A stretch of DNA of 45,252 nucleotides, from positions 1 to 45,252 of the forward strand of contig JAQCNN010000069.1 of assembly GCA_028275005.1 (NCBI GenBank), written 5' to 3'. A program made the translations under genes and the position numbers. A model generated the notes under the pieces. It was not told the DNA's origin. It did no database searches and saw only the letters and a list, made by a program, of their open reading frames with translations. Source of the DNA: Salinirussus sp. (GTDB taxonomy: Archaea > Halobacteriota > Halobacteria > Halobacteriales > Haloarculaceae). Shown piece after piece: positions 16,136 to 24,546 of the stretch; within the stretch, counting starts at the first letter, position 1; every line of letters begins with the position of its first letter.

Positions 16136-17389
16136 ATGAGTGAGGACGTCAACCCCTTCGAGAGCATGCAGGAGCAGATCGACGACGCCGCGGCCTACCT
16201 CGACATCGCTCCGGGCATGCTGGCACGTCTCAAACACCCCGAGCGGGTGCTCGAGACGACATTGGCGGTCGAGTTGGACGACGGCTCGGTCGAGACCTTC
16301 CAGGCCTACCGCTCGCAGTTCAACGGCGACCGCGGCCCCTACAAAGGCGGGGTTCGCTACCACCCCGGCGTGAACCGCGACGAGGTAAAGGCGCTGTCGG
16401 GGTGGATGGTCTACAAGTGTGCCGCGGTCGACATCCCCTTCGGCGGGGGCAAAGGGGGGATCGCGATCGACCCGGCCGACTACTCGGCCGCCGAACTCGA
16501 GCGGGTCACCCGCGCCTACACCGAGGAACTCCGCCCGCTCATCGGGACGGACCGGGATATCCCCGCGCCGGACGTGAACACCGGCCAGCGGGAGATGAAC
16601 TGGATGAAGGACACCTACGAGAGCCTCGAACACACCACGGAGCCGGGTGTTGTCACGGGTAAGGCCGTCGAGAGCGGGGGCAGCGAGGGCCGGGTGGAGG
16701 CGACGGGCCGGTCGGTCTCACTCGTCGCCCGCGAGGCCTTCGCCTACCGCGGCGGGGATGTCGCCGACGCGACCGTCGCCGTCCAGGGCTATGGGAACGC
16801 GGGCTGGGTTGCGGCGAACCTGCTCGGCGAGATGGGCGCGACCGTCGTCGCGGTCAGCGACTCAAGCGGCGCCATCCACGACCCCGAGGGGCTGGAGCCC
16901 GAGGCCGTCAAGCGTCACAAGCGTGACACCGGTAGTGTGGCCGGCTTCGAGGGCACCGACACGTGGACCAACCGGGACCTCCTCACCGCTGACGTGGACC
17001 TGCTCGTCCCTGCCGCACTCGAGAACGCCGTCGACGCCGACATCGCAGCCGACGTCTCCGCGGCCATCATCGTCGAGGCGGCCAACGGCCCGTTGACCCC
17101 TGACGCCGACGCCGTCCTCGAGGGCGAGGACGTGCTCGTCGTCCCGGATATCCTCGCCAACGCCGGCGGCGTGACGGTCTCGTACTTCGAGTGGGTCCAA
17201 AACCGCCAGCGGTTCGGCTGGACCGAACAGCGGGTCGTCGACGAACTCGAGCGGGTCATCACCGACGCCTTCGACGAACTGGTAGAAACCTTCGAGGCGC
17301 GCGGCCTCTCGACGTTCCGGGAGGCGATGTACGTCGTTGCCCTCGAGCGCGTCCGCCGTGCGGCCGAACAGTCCGGCGTCTGGCCCTGA
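16136..17389 (+). CDS. gdhA: Glutamate dehydrogenase (NAD(P)+)
   Basis: GDH (417 residues) interconverts glutamate with 2-oxoglutarate and ammonia. The N-terminal substrate domain has GPYKGGVRYHP (Lys70) and MVYKCAAVDIPFGGGKGGIAIDP, with the catalytic Lys106 in GGGKGG. The Rossmann domain starts with VAVQGYGNAGWVAANLL. The length is typical of hexameric GDH-2 enzymes. ATG at 16136 (MSEDVNPFES) is preferred to a start 13 codons upstream. An A/T-rich ATCTATTTC about 23 nt before it can serve as a promoter. Haloarchaea often have several GDH paralogues, so coenzyme preference cannot be inferred here. Confidence 0.94.
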   Translation: MSEDVNPFESMQEQIDDAAAYLDIAPGMLARLKHPERVLETTLAVELDDGSVETFQAYRSQFNGDRGPYKGGVRYHPGVNRDEVKALSGWMVYKCAAVDIPFGGGKGGIAIDPADYSAAELERVTRAYTEELRPLIGTDRDIPAPDVNTGQREMNWMKDTYESLEHTTEPGVVTGKAVESGGSEGRVEATGRSVSLVAREAFAYRGGDVADATVAVQGYGNAGWVAANLLGEMGATVVAVSDSSGAIHDPEGLEPEAVKRHKRDTGSVAGFEGTDTWTNRDLLTADVDLLVPAALENAVDADIAADVSAAIIVEAANGPLTPDADAVLEGEDVLVVPDILANAGGVTVSYFEWVQNRQRFGWTEQRVVDELERVITDAFDELVETFEARGLSTFREAMYVVALERVRRAAEQSGVWP

Positions 17390-17479
17390 GCCGCTACGCC
17401 ACACAGCGACTCGCCGGCCACAGGAACGTGTGAACTGCCCGGCCGCCTGGCGTCCGTCACTGGCCCCGGGCGCGGTGGC

Positions 17480-17878
17480 TCAGTGACCGTCGACGTCCTC
17501 CTTCCAGACCAGTCCCTCGATGGTCGCGGTCAGCACCGTCTCCCCCTCGGTGTTACTACAGACCACCTCCGAGGTGACATCGTAACGGTCCTCGCGCTCG
17601 ACGACGGCCTCGGTCCGGGACTCGCAGGTAACGGGCTCGCCGGTGTAGACCGGGCGGTGGAACTCGAAGTCCATCCGGCGGGCCAACATCTCGCTGTCCC
17701 CGCCAAGTTTCGTCGGCATCGTCGCCGTCAGCAGCCCCTGGACCATCACGCGCCCGTCCTCGTCGGGTTCGGTGTGGCGGGGCTGGTCGTCGCCGGTCAA
17801 CTCCCCGAACTGCTCGACCTCCTCGACCGTGAACGTCCGCTCGTAGCTGTTCGTCTCGCCTTCGACGGGTCTGTCCAT
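17480..17878 (-). CDS. MaoC-like hot-dog-fold protein
   Basis: This 132-residue protein has a single hot-dog domain. TFTVEEVEQFGELTGDDQPRH followed by GRVMVQGLLTATMPTKLGGD corresponds to the hydratase-2 motif, with Asp and His spaced as in MaoC-type (R)-enoyl-CoA hydratases. FHRPVYTGEPVTCESRTEAV is the usual following strand. The acyl-CoA substrate, or whether it is catalytic at all, is unknown. It converges with gdhA and lies downstream of PAN on the same strand, but has its own TATA box at 17899-17908. Confidence 0.83.
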   Translation of the reverse strand: MDRPVEGETNSYERTFTVEEVEQFGELTGDDQPRHTEPDEDGRVMVQGLLTATMPTKLGGDSEMLARRMDFEFHRPVYTGEPVTCESRTEAVVEREDRYDVTSEVVCSNTEGETVLTATIEGLVWKEDVDGH

Positions 17879-17898
17879 GCGGGAGCGGACGGCCCGCT

Positions 17899-17908
17899 GA
17901 TAAAAAAG
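17899..17908 (-). promoter_or_regulatory. TATA box of the MaoC-like gene
   Basis: On the minus strand it reads CTTTTTTATC, centred about 26 nt before the ATG at 17878. A leaderless transcript is expected. Confidence 0.6.
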
Positions 17909-17981
17909 AACCGTGAGAGGCGGTTGCCATCGTAGTCCTGGGCGGTACGAGCATCCGCGCGAACGGGGTGAGCGCGGTTCA

Positions 17982-18016
17982 CCGGACGCGAGCGCAGCGA
18001 GCGTCCGGCTTTTTTC
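17982..18016 (+). terminator. Hairpin plus T-run, plus-strand orientation
   Basis: An 8-bp stem CCGGACGC (17982-17989) pairs with GCGTCCGG (18001-18008) and is followed directly by CTTTTTTC. It looks like a factor-independent terminator on the plus strand, although no plus-strand gene ends nearby (gdhA stops 590 bp before). It may stop antisense transcription into PAN. Confidence 0.45.
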
Positions 18017-18035
18017 AGTATGTTTTATGCTGAGC

Positions 18036-18065
18036 GGTGGCCTCCGGCCACCCGAGGCAAAAAAA
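18036..18065 (-). terminator. Putative 3' end of the PAN transcript
   Basis: On the minus strand a run of seven T residues (18059-18065) lies within 5 nt of the PAN stop, followed by the perfect hairpin GGTGGCC-GGA-GGCCACC (18036-18052). Archaeal RNA polymerase can terminate at T-runs alone, so this is a credible terminator. Confidence 0.5.
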
Positions 18066-18069
18066 GTAG

Positions 18070-19281
18070 CTACGCGAACGTCCGGGAGACGTCCTCGTCG
18101 GTCTCCTCGTTTTGGATCTTCCCGTAGGCGGTCTCGAAGTCCGACATCTGGACGGTGGTACGCTCGTCGCGGATGGCGAACATCCCGGCCTCGGTACAGA
18201 TCGCCTTTATGTCTGCGCCGGAGGCGTCGTCGGCCATCTCGGCGAGGCTGGCGTAGTCGAGGTCGTCGTCGATGCTCATATCCCGGGTGTGGATCTGGAA
18301 GATCTGGTCACGACCGCGCTCGTCGGGCTTTGGCACCTCGATGAGGCGGTCGAAGCGGCCGGGGCGGAGGATGGCGCGGTCGAGCATGTCGAAGCGGTTG
18401 GTGGCGGCGATGATGCTGATCTCACCGCGGTCCTCGAAGCCGTCCATCTCCGAGAGCAACTGCATCATGGTCCGCTGGACCTCGGCGTCCCCGGAGGTCT
18501 TTGACTCGGTGCGCTTGGCGGCGATGGCGTCGATCTCGTCGATGAAAATGACGGCGGGCTCGCGCTCCCGGGCCAACTCGAACAGGTCGCGGACGAGCTT
18601 TGCGCCCTCGCCGATGAACTTGTGGACCAGCTCCGAGCCAGCCATCTTGATGAAGTGGGCGTCGGTCTGGTTGGCGACGGCCTTTGCGAGCATCGTCTTG
18701 CCCGTGCCGGGTGGCCCGTGTAGGAGCACACCGGAGGGGGGGTCGATCCCGACCTCGTCGAACATGCCGGGGTTCTTCAGGGGCATCTCGACGGTCTCGC
18801 GGACCTCCTCGACCTGGTCCTCGATGCCGCCGATGTCCTGGTAGTTGACCCCGGGTGACTCGTCGACCTCCATGACGCGGGCCCGGACGTCGGTCTCGTC
18901 GTTGAGCGTCTTGACGACCGACAGGGAGTTGTTGACCGCGACCCGGGAGTCCGGCTCGAGGTCGTCGCGCATCTCCTCGGTCACCTCGGTCAGCGCCTCC
19001 TGGTTGTTGCCGTGCTGCTTGATGATGACGCCGTCGTCGTTGACCTCCTGGACCGTCGCCACGAACAGCGGGGACTGCTTGAGTTTCTTGTTCTCGTGGG
19101 TCAGCCGCTCGAGCTTCTGCTGGTATTTGTTGTTCTCTGCGTTGGCGTCGAGTAGCTTGTCCCGCATCTCCTCGTTCTGGGACTCGAGGACCTCGAGGCG
19201 CTCCTCCAGGGACTCGATTTTCTCCTGGTTGGAGGCGCCCTTGTCGTAGGGCCACTCGACATCGTCCACGGTGTCAGTCAT
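18070..19281 (-). CDS. pan: Proteasome-activating nucleotidase PAN
   Basis: PAN (403 residues) is the hexameric AAA+ unfoldase that feeds substrates into the archaeal 20S proteasome. An N-terminal coiled coil (residues about 18-70) is followed by an OB domain (about 71-135) and one AAA+ module. Walker A GPPGTGKT is at 189-196, Walker B VIFIDEID near 244-251, and the SRH is ATNRFDMLDRAILRPGRFDR. The classical C-terminal HbYX motif is not exact: the last three residues are T-F-A, with Phe in the Tyr position, in VSRTFA. The gene diverges from mre11. A TTAA-containing box about 27-30 nt upstream suggests leaderless expression. Confidence 0.95.
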   Translation of the reverse strand: MTDTVDDVEWPYDKGASNQEKIESLEERLEVLESQNEEMRDKLLDANAENNKYQQKLERLTHENKKLKQSPLFVATVQEVNDDGVIIKQHGNNQEALTEVTEEMRDDLEPDSRVAVNNSLSVVKTLNDETDVRARVMEVDESPGVNYQDIGGIEDQVEEVRETVEMPLKNPGMFDEVGIDPPSGVLLHGPPGTGKTMLAKAVANQTDAHFIKMAGSELVHKFIGEGAKLVRDLFELAREREPAVIFIDEIDAIAAKRTESKTSGDAEVQRTMMQLLSEMDGFEDRGEISIIAATNRFDMLDRAILRPGRFDRLIEVPKPDERGRDQIFQIHTRDMSIDDDLDYASLAEMADDASGADIKAICTEAGMFAIRDERTTVQMSDFETAYGKIQNEETDEDVSRTFA

Positions 19282-19531
19282 TCGACTATGGATAGGGTCT
19301 GGCGCATTAAGAGGGTTCGGGTCAGTTCACTCACCGGGCTGACCGCCCGCTGTGCGTTTCGGCGAGACCCACCCGAATCAGCGAGGGGTCCCCGGATACG
19401 GGGCCACCGACAACGCAAAACACAGCGCGTGGCGACCCACCCCTTCGTCGGGGAGAGACTGCGACCCGGGGGCGCCGGACGCACCGCTCCCCCTGGGTCC
19501 GGGCTTCAGTTTCACCCCGGTCCAGGAACCC

Positions 19532-19538
19532 ATTTACA
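19532..19538 (+). promoter_or_regulatory. TATA-like box of mre11-rad50
   Basis: ATTTACA is centred 26 nt before the mre11 ATG at 19561. It supports that start rather than the longer open frame from 19288. Confidence 0.5.
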
Positions 19539-19560
19539 CGGGGGTATCATATGGCGGCCA

Positions 19561-20862
19561 ATGACGCGGGTGATACACACCGGAGACACCCACCTCGGGT
19601 ACCAGCAGTACCACCTCCCCCAGCGCCGTGAGGACTTTCTCGACTCCTTCCGGCAGGTCGCGGCCGACGCCGTCGGGGAGGGTGTCGACGCAGTCGTCCA
19701 CGCCGGCGACCTCTTTCACGACCGCCGCCCGACCCTCCCGGACATCATGGGCGCACTGTCGGTGCTCCGGGGGCTGGACGACGCCGGTATCCCCTTTCTG
19801 GCCGTCGTCGGCAACCACGAGTCCAAGCGCGACGCACAGTGGCTCGACCTGTTCGAGTCACTGGGGCTGGCCACCCGGCTCGGCCCCGAGCCTGTGACGG
19901 TCGGGGACGTGGCTGTCTACGGGCTGGACTTTGTCGCCCGCGCCGAGCGCGACGGCCTGGACTACGACTTTGCCGACCACGACTGTGACTACGCCGTCCT
20001 GGCCTCCCACGGCCTGTTCCAGCCCTTCGACCACGGTGACTGGGACATCCGCGAGATACTGGCCGGCTCGCCGGTTCGGTTCGACGCCGCCCTCCTCGGC
20101 GACGACCACACACCCCAGACGAGACGGGTCGAGGAGTCCCACGACGCCTGGCTAACGTACTGTGGCTCCACCGAGCGTGCGAGCGCGGACGAGCGCGAAA
20201 ACCGGGGGTACAATCTCGTCGTCTTCGAGGACGACCCCCCCGACCCGCCCGCTGATGCTGTCGACATCCGCCGCCGGGCGCTCGACACCCGGGAGTTCGT
20301 CTTCGTGGATATCGAACTCGGGCCGGGCGAGGGCGTCGAGCGCGTCCGCGAACGGGTCACCCAGGAGGAGCTGACCGACGCGGTCGTCGTCGTTTCGCTC
20401 GCGGGCGAGGGGGACCCGGTCACACCCGCGACGGTCGAGGAGGCGGCCGCCGAGGCGGGCGCACTCACGACCCGGGTGACCGACCGCCGGGAACTCGCCG
20501 ACGAGCACGACGTCGAGGTGAGCTTTGCCGACCCGGACGAGGCAGTCCGCGAGCGGGTCCGCGAGCTCGGGCTGAGCCCGGTCGCCCGTGAGGTCGACGA
20601 GACGGTGCGGGCGAGCAAGGTCGCCGACTCGAACGTCGCCGGGGAGGTCGAGCGCCGGGTCCAGGAGCTGCTCGAGGACGGCGAGACCGACGCCTTCCGG
20701 CCGGCCGACGACGAGGCGGCGGGGGCCGCCGAGGACGAAGGTACGCCGGCGTCGACGGACGGCGGTAGGGGGAACGCCGAAACCGACCCGGCGCCCGGCG
20801 GTGACCCCGACACGGAGGCGGGGGAGACGGACAGCCAGGTCACGATGGAGGACTACCTGTGA
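19561..20862 (+). CDS. mre11: DNA double-strand break repair nuclease Mre11
   Basis: Mre11 (433 residues) is the Mn-dependent nuclease of the Mre11-Rad50 complex. Phosphoesterase motifs are HTGDTHLG (Asp9, His11), HAGDLFHD (Asp50), VVGNHES (Asn85, His86), SHGLFQ and LLGDDHTPQ. In the last, GDDH replaces the common GHxH. The capping domain continues to about residue 330. A long acidic low-complexity tail (residues about 380-433) ends TMEDYL, and such C-terminal regions contact Rad50. The stop overlaps the rad50 GTG start as GTGA, giving tight coupling. The ATG at 19561 begins at the conserved phosphoesterase core. Confidence 0.94.
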   Translation: MTRVIHTGDTHLGYQQYHLPQRREDFLDSFRQVAADAVGEGVDAVVHAGDLFHDRRPTLPDIMGALSVLRGLDDAGIPFLAVVGNHESKRDAQWLDLFESLGLATRLGPEPVTVGDVAVYGLDFVARAERDGLDYDFADHDCDYAVLASHGLFQPFDHGDWDIREILAGSPVRFDAALLGDDHTPQTRRVEESHDAWLTYCGSTERASADERENRGYNLVVFEDDPPDPPADAVDIRRRALDTREFVFVDIELGPGEGVERVRERVTQEELTDAVVVVSLAGEGDPVTPATVEEAAAEAGALTTRVTDRRELADEHDVEVSFADPDEAVRERVRELGLSPVAREVDETVRASKVADSNVAGEVERRVQELLEDGETDAFRPADDEAAGAAEDEGTPASTDGGRGNAETDPAPGGDPDTEAGETDSQVTMEDYL

Positions 20863-23540
20863 GATTCGACCGGGTCCACCTGGAGGGGTTCAAGTGCTTC
20901 GAGGAGGCGGACCTGGGGCTGGAGCCCGGTGTCTCGGTCATCCACGGGCTCAACGGCAGCGGCAAATCCTCGCTGCTCGAGGCGTGCTTTTTCGCGCTCT
21001 ACGGCGCAAAGGCGCTGGAGCGGACCCTCGACGAGGTGGTCACTATCGGCGCCGAGGAGGCGACTGTCGAGCTGTGGTTCACCCACGCCGGCGGGGACTA
21101 CCACGTCAAACGACGGGTCCGAGTGCGTGACGAGCGGGCGACGACCGTCGAGTGTGTCCTGACGGGGCCTGAGGCCACCTACGAGGGGGCTCGGGATGTG
21201 CGCGCCCGGGTGACCGAACTCCTCCGGATGGACCACGAGGCGTTCGTCAACTGCGCGTACGTCCGGCAGGGGGAGGTGAACAAGCTGATCAACGCCTCGC
21301 CCGGCGAGCGACAGGACATCCTCGATGACCTCCTCCAGCTTGGCAAACTCGAGGAGTACCGCGAGCGCGCGAGCGAGGCCCGGCTCGGCGTCAAACACGT
21401 CCGTGACGACAAGCAGGGTGCGCTCTCACAGGTCGACTCCCAGCTCGAGGAGAAGGACGAGGAGGGGCTGCACGCCCGTCTGAACGAGCTCCGTACGGAG
21501 CGGTCCGAGGTCACAGCGGAGGTCGACCGGTTCGAGACGAACCGCGAGCAGGCGACGGAGACCCTCGCCGACGCCGAGGGCGTCCTGGAGGAGTACCGCG
21601 AGCGACAGGCCGAACTGGCCGAGGTCGAGGGGGATATCGAGGCCCTCCAGGAGCGTATCGAGACCACCGAACGGGAACGGGAGGGGCTCGCCGAGGAACT
21701 AGCGGAGACCCGTGAGCGGCTCGCCGACGCCCGGGACACCCGTGACGGCCTGCTCGCCGACACCGGCTTCGAGGCGGCCGAGCCCGAGCAGGTCCGCGAG
21801 CGGGTTACAGCGCTCGAGGCGGAGGTCGAGACGCTCACCGAACGGATCACCGAACTGAGCGCGGAGAAACGCCAGCACGACACCGAGGCGGAGTCCCTCG
21901 AAGAGCGGGCCACGGAGCTCGAAGCCGAGGTCGAACAGCGGCGCAACGCGGCGGACGGTCTAGAATCGGAGGTCGAGGAGGGCGAGGCCCTGCTCGAGGA
22001 GAAACGTGCCGAGGTTGCGGAGCTCGCGGCCGAGGCCGAGACCCACCGCGACGCCTTCGGGGATGCGCCTGTTGGCCCCGACGGTGCCGCGGAGTTGCGT
22101 GAGTCCGTCGCGGCCGAACTCTCGGCGGTTCGCGAGGAGCGGGCGGCGACCGAGGAGACGCTCACAAACGCCGAGGAACGCCTCGCAGAGGCCGAACAGC
22201 TCCGTGCGGCCGGCAAGTGCCCGGAGTGTGGCCAGCCGGTCGAGGATTCGCCCCACGTCGAGGCGCTCGACGAGCGCCGCGAGCGGGTCGCCGAGCTCGA
22301 GGCCGAGTTGGAGACCCTCGGGGACCGGGAGTCCGACTGTGCCGAGAGGCTCGACCGGGCCGAACGGCTCGAGGAGCGTGCAAGCGAGCTTCGGCGGCTG
22401 GAGACCGAACGCGAAAACGCCAAACAGCTCATCGAGCAAAGGCGAGACCGGCTACAGGAGAAAGCCGCCGAGGCCGACCGCAAGCGCGAGAGCGCCGACG
22501 AGCTGGAGACCGAGGCCGCGGAGCGACGCGAGGCGGCCGCCGAGGCCCGGCAGGAGGCCACAGCCTGTCGGGAGAAGGTCGCCGAGTGCAACAGGGAGAA
22601 GGCCGAACTGACCGAGCGGGGCGAGCGCCTGGAGCGGCTCGCGGAGACCGCCGAGACCGCCGCGGACCTGGCGGACCGTATCGAGGACTACCGCGACCAG
22701 CGCGCACAGAAGGCCGAGCTGAACGAGGAACGGCGGGAGCGACTCGCCGAGAAGCGTGAGCGCCGCGAGGACCTGCGCGAGGAGTTCAACGAGACGCGGG
22801 TCGAGGAGGCTCGCGAGGAGAAGGAGCGAGCAGAGGACTACCTCGAGAAGGTCGATCCGAAGCTCGAGACGCTCCGCGAGCGACGGGACGAACTGAACGA
22901 GGCGGTCGGGGGTGTCGAGGCGGAACTCGACGAGCTGCACTCGTTGCGCGACCGGCGTGAGGAGCTGGCCGCGACCGTCGAGCGGCTGGACTCGGTGTAC
23001 GGGGAGGCCGAACAGCTAGAGGAGATGTACGCCCGGTTGCGTGCGCAGTTGCGCCGTCGTAACGTCGAGACCCTGGAGCGGATGCTCAACGAGACCTTCG
23101 ACCTGGTGTACGAGAACGACACCTACTCGCGGATCGAACTGGACGCGGACTACGAGCTGACAGTCTACCAGAAGGACGGCGAGACGCTCGCCCCGGACCA
23201 GCTCTCCGGCGGGGAGCGGGCGCTGTTCAACCTCAGTCTGCGGTGTGCGATCTACCGACTGCTCGCGGAGGGGATCGAGGGGGCCGCGCCGATGCCGCCG
23301 CTGGTGCTCGACGAGCCGACAGTCTTCCTGGACTCGGGGCACGTCTCCCAGCTCGTCGAGCTGGTCGGCGCGATGCGCGACCACGGTGTCGAGCAGATCC
23401 TGGTCGTCAGCCACGACGAGGAGCTCGTCGCGGCCGCCGACGACCTCGTGCGTGTCCGAACGGACCCACGGAGCAACCGCTCGACGGTCGAACGCACAGC
23501 CTCGGTCGACGCCGACCTGCTCGCCGAGGCCGACGACTAG
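20859..23540 (+). CDS. rad50: DNA double-strand break repair ATPase Rad50
   Basis: Rad50 (893 residues) is an SMC-like ABC ATPase that bridges DNA ends and gates Mre11. Walker A GLNGSGKSS lies near residues 29-38 and the Q-loop is in AYVRQGEVNKL. Two long Glu/Arg-rich coiled coils follow. They flank the zinc hook CPECGQPV near residue 455, by which two molecules dimerise. The ABC signature LSGGERALFNLSL is near 780 and Walker B LVLDEPTVFLD near 815. It starts with GTG overlapping the mre11 stop. Its TAG stop shares the palindrome CTAG with the stop of the convergent gene at 23537. Confidence 0.96.
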   Translation: MRFDRVHLEGFKCFEEADLGLEPGVSVIHGLNGSGKSSLLEACFFALYGAKALERTLDEVVTIGAEEATVELWFTHAGGDYHVKRRVRVRDERATTVECVLTGPEATYEGARDVRARVTELLRMDHEAFVNCAYVRQGEVNKLINASPGERQDILDDLLQLGKLEEYRERASEARLGVKHVRDDKQGALSQVDSQLEEKDEEGLHARLNELRTERSEVTAEVDRFETNREQATETLADAEGVLEEYRERQAELAEVEGDIEALQERIETTEREREGLAEELAETRERLADARDTRDGLLADTGFEAAEPEQVRERVTALEAEVETLTERITELSAEKRQHDTEAESLEERATELEAEVEQRRNAADGLESEVEEGEALLEEKRAEVAELAAEAETHRDAFGDAPVGPDGAAELRESVAAELSAVREERAATEETLTNAEERLAEAEQLRAAGKCPECGQPVEDSPHVEALDERRERVAELEAELETLGDRESDCAERLDRAERLEERASELRRLETERENAKQLIEQRRDRLQEKAAEADRKRESADELETEAAERREAAAEARQEATACREKVAECNREKAELTERGERLERLAETAETAADLADRIEDYRDQRAQKAELNEERRERLAEKRERREDLREEFNETRVEEAREEKERAEDYLEKVDPKLETLRERRDELNEAVGGVEAELDELHSLRDRREELAATVERLDSVYGEAEQLEEMYARLRAQLRRRNVETLERMLNETFDLVYENDTYSRIELDADYELTVYQKDGETLAPDQLSGGERALFNLSLRCAIYRLLAEGIEGAAPMPPLVLDEPTVFLDSGHVSQLVELVGAMRDHGVEQILVVSHDEELVAAADDLVRVRTDPRSNRSTVERTASVDADLLAEADD

Positions 23541-23956
23541 TCGCGCATGCGAGCCAGCCCCTTGCTGGCCCGCTCAGTCGTCGCGTAGCCACGCTCGCCC
23601 CCGACCTCGGCCTCGGTCACGAGCCCGGCCGCCCGGAACTCCGCCAGCAGGCCGTGCAGGTCACTCTCACAGAGGTCGTACTCGAGCAGTGCGCGAACGC
23701 CGAGTGGCCCTCGTTCGTCGAGTTCTACAAGGAGACCGAGCGCCCGCTCGTCCGGGATAGCCGTCAGCACGGTCTGGACCGGCCGGGAAACCGCGCCGGC
23801 GGCGGTCACCAGGGGCGACTCCCCGGTGACCGGCTCCAGCGTCTCGTTGGGGACGTGTCGACGGTCCCCCGACTCGGGGTCCCGGACGAGGCTCGCCTCG
23901 TCTGACTCCTTGAGCAGGATATACCGGTCACCGGCGTCGTCCTCGACAGTCCGCAT
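23537..23956 (-). CDS. Uncharacterised winged-helix protein beside rad50
   Basis: The 139-residue protein has an N-terminal beta-rich part (MRTVEDDAGDRYILLKESDEA, then LVRDPESGDRRHVPNE). The C-terminal half has the look of a winged helix (ALGLLVELDERGPLGVRALLEYDLCESDLHGLLAEFRAAGLV, with wing EAEVGGERGYATTERA). I know similar proteins only as uncharacterised haloarchaeal families found beside mre11-rad50. A DNA-binding role is inference. It overlaps rad50 by 4 bp tail to tail and follows the membrane-protein gene on the same strand by 24 bp. Confidence 0.8.
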   Translation of the reverse strand: MRTVEDDAGDRYILLKESDEASLVRDPESGDRRHVPNETLEPVTGESPLVTAAGAVSRPVQTVLTAIPDERALGLLVELDERGPLGVRALLEYDLCESDLHGLLAEFRAAGLVTEAEVGGERGYATTERASKGLARMRD

Positions 23957-23980
23957 ACCTGGGATAACGGCCAGCCGCTG

Positions 23981-24427
23981 TTAGCCGTTCCGGTCGGCTG
24001 TCCCGTCGTCCCCGGTTTCGCCGCCGGACCCACCGGCGCCGTCCCCGTCGGCGGGGGACTCGTCACCGCTCTCGGCGAGGGCGGCCTTTGTCTGCCGGTA
24101 GCGGTAGTACCCAAAGGCAAAGAGGAGGAGCCCGGCGATGGTCAGTTGCCCGCCGAGTTCCAACGCGCCCTGGAAGGCGACAAACAGCACGCCAAGGCTC
24201 GTCACCAGGAGTGCAACGTTGAACACCATCACCAGCGCCCAGAAGCGGTACTGGACCTCGGAGCTGGCGTCCACCTCGGTCATGTCCGGCGCCTCCGGGA
24301 TGTCCGGGCCGAGCTCCATCGGGTCGAACTCCTCGGGCTCGGAGTCGGGCTTGTACCGCTCCTCGAGTGCCCGCCAGTCGCCCGGCGTGTCCTCCTCCCC
24401 GGCCTCGGCTCCGTCGTCGTCCGACAC
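23981..24427 (-). CDS. Uncharacterised two-helix membrane protein
   Basis: The protein has about 148 residues. An acidic cytoplasmic N-terminus contains DPMELGPDIPEAPDMTEVDASSEV. Two transmembrane helices follow: FWALVMVFNVALLVTSLGVL, then LGGQLTIAGLLLFAFGYYRY. It ends in a Gly/Asp-rich tail of about 35 residues. GTG at 24427 (SDDDGAEAGEED) is chosen because upstream codons lose the acidic haloarchaeal composition and run toward the polB promoter. It resembles a conserved haloarchaeal domain-of-unknown-function family, but its role is unknown. It diverges from polB. Confidence 0.75.
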   Translation of the reverse strand: MSDDDGAEAGEEDTPGDWRALEERYKPDSEPEEFDPMELGPDIPEAPDMTEVDASSEVQYRFWALVMVFNVALLVTSLGVLFVAFQGALELGGQLTIAGLLLFAFGYYRYRQTKAALAESGDESPADGDGAGGSGGETGDDGTADRNG

Positions 24428-24513
24428 GAGCGCGGGTTTGCTGCGGGTGGGTATAGACCGTTCGGTCCCGGGTCTGGGTGCCCCCCACGCCAGCCGGACG
24501 GGGTACCGCGGGG

Positions 24514-24521
24514 ATTTTAAT
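24514..24521 (+). promoter_or_regulatory. TATA-like box of polB
   Basis: ATTTTAAT is centred about 30 nt before the polB ATG at 24547. It supports that start over the longer open frame from 24478. Confidence 0.55.
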
Positions 24522-24546
24522 CCGGGCACGCAAACAGGGTGTACCG

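Noticed and set aside
21179..22591. 470-codon Ser/Arg-rich minus-strand ORF
   Set aside because: It is the antisense of the Rad50 coiled coil (GAG/CTC codons read as Ser and Arg).
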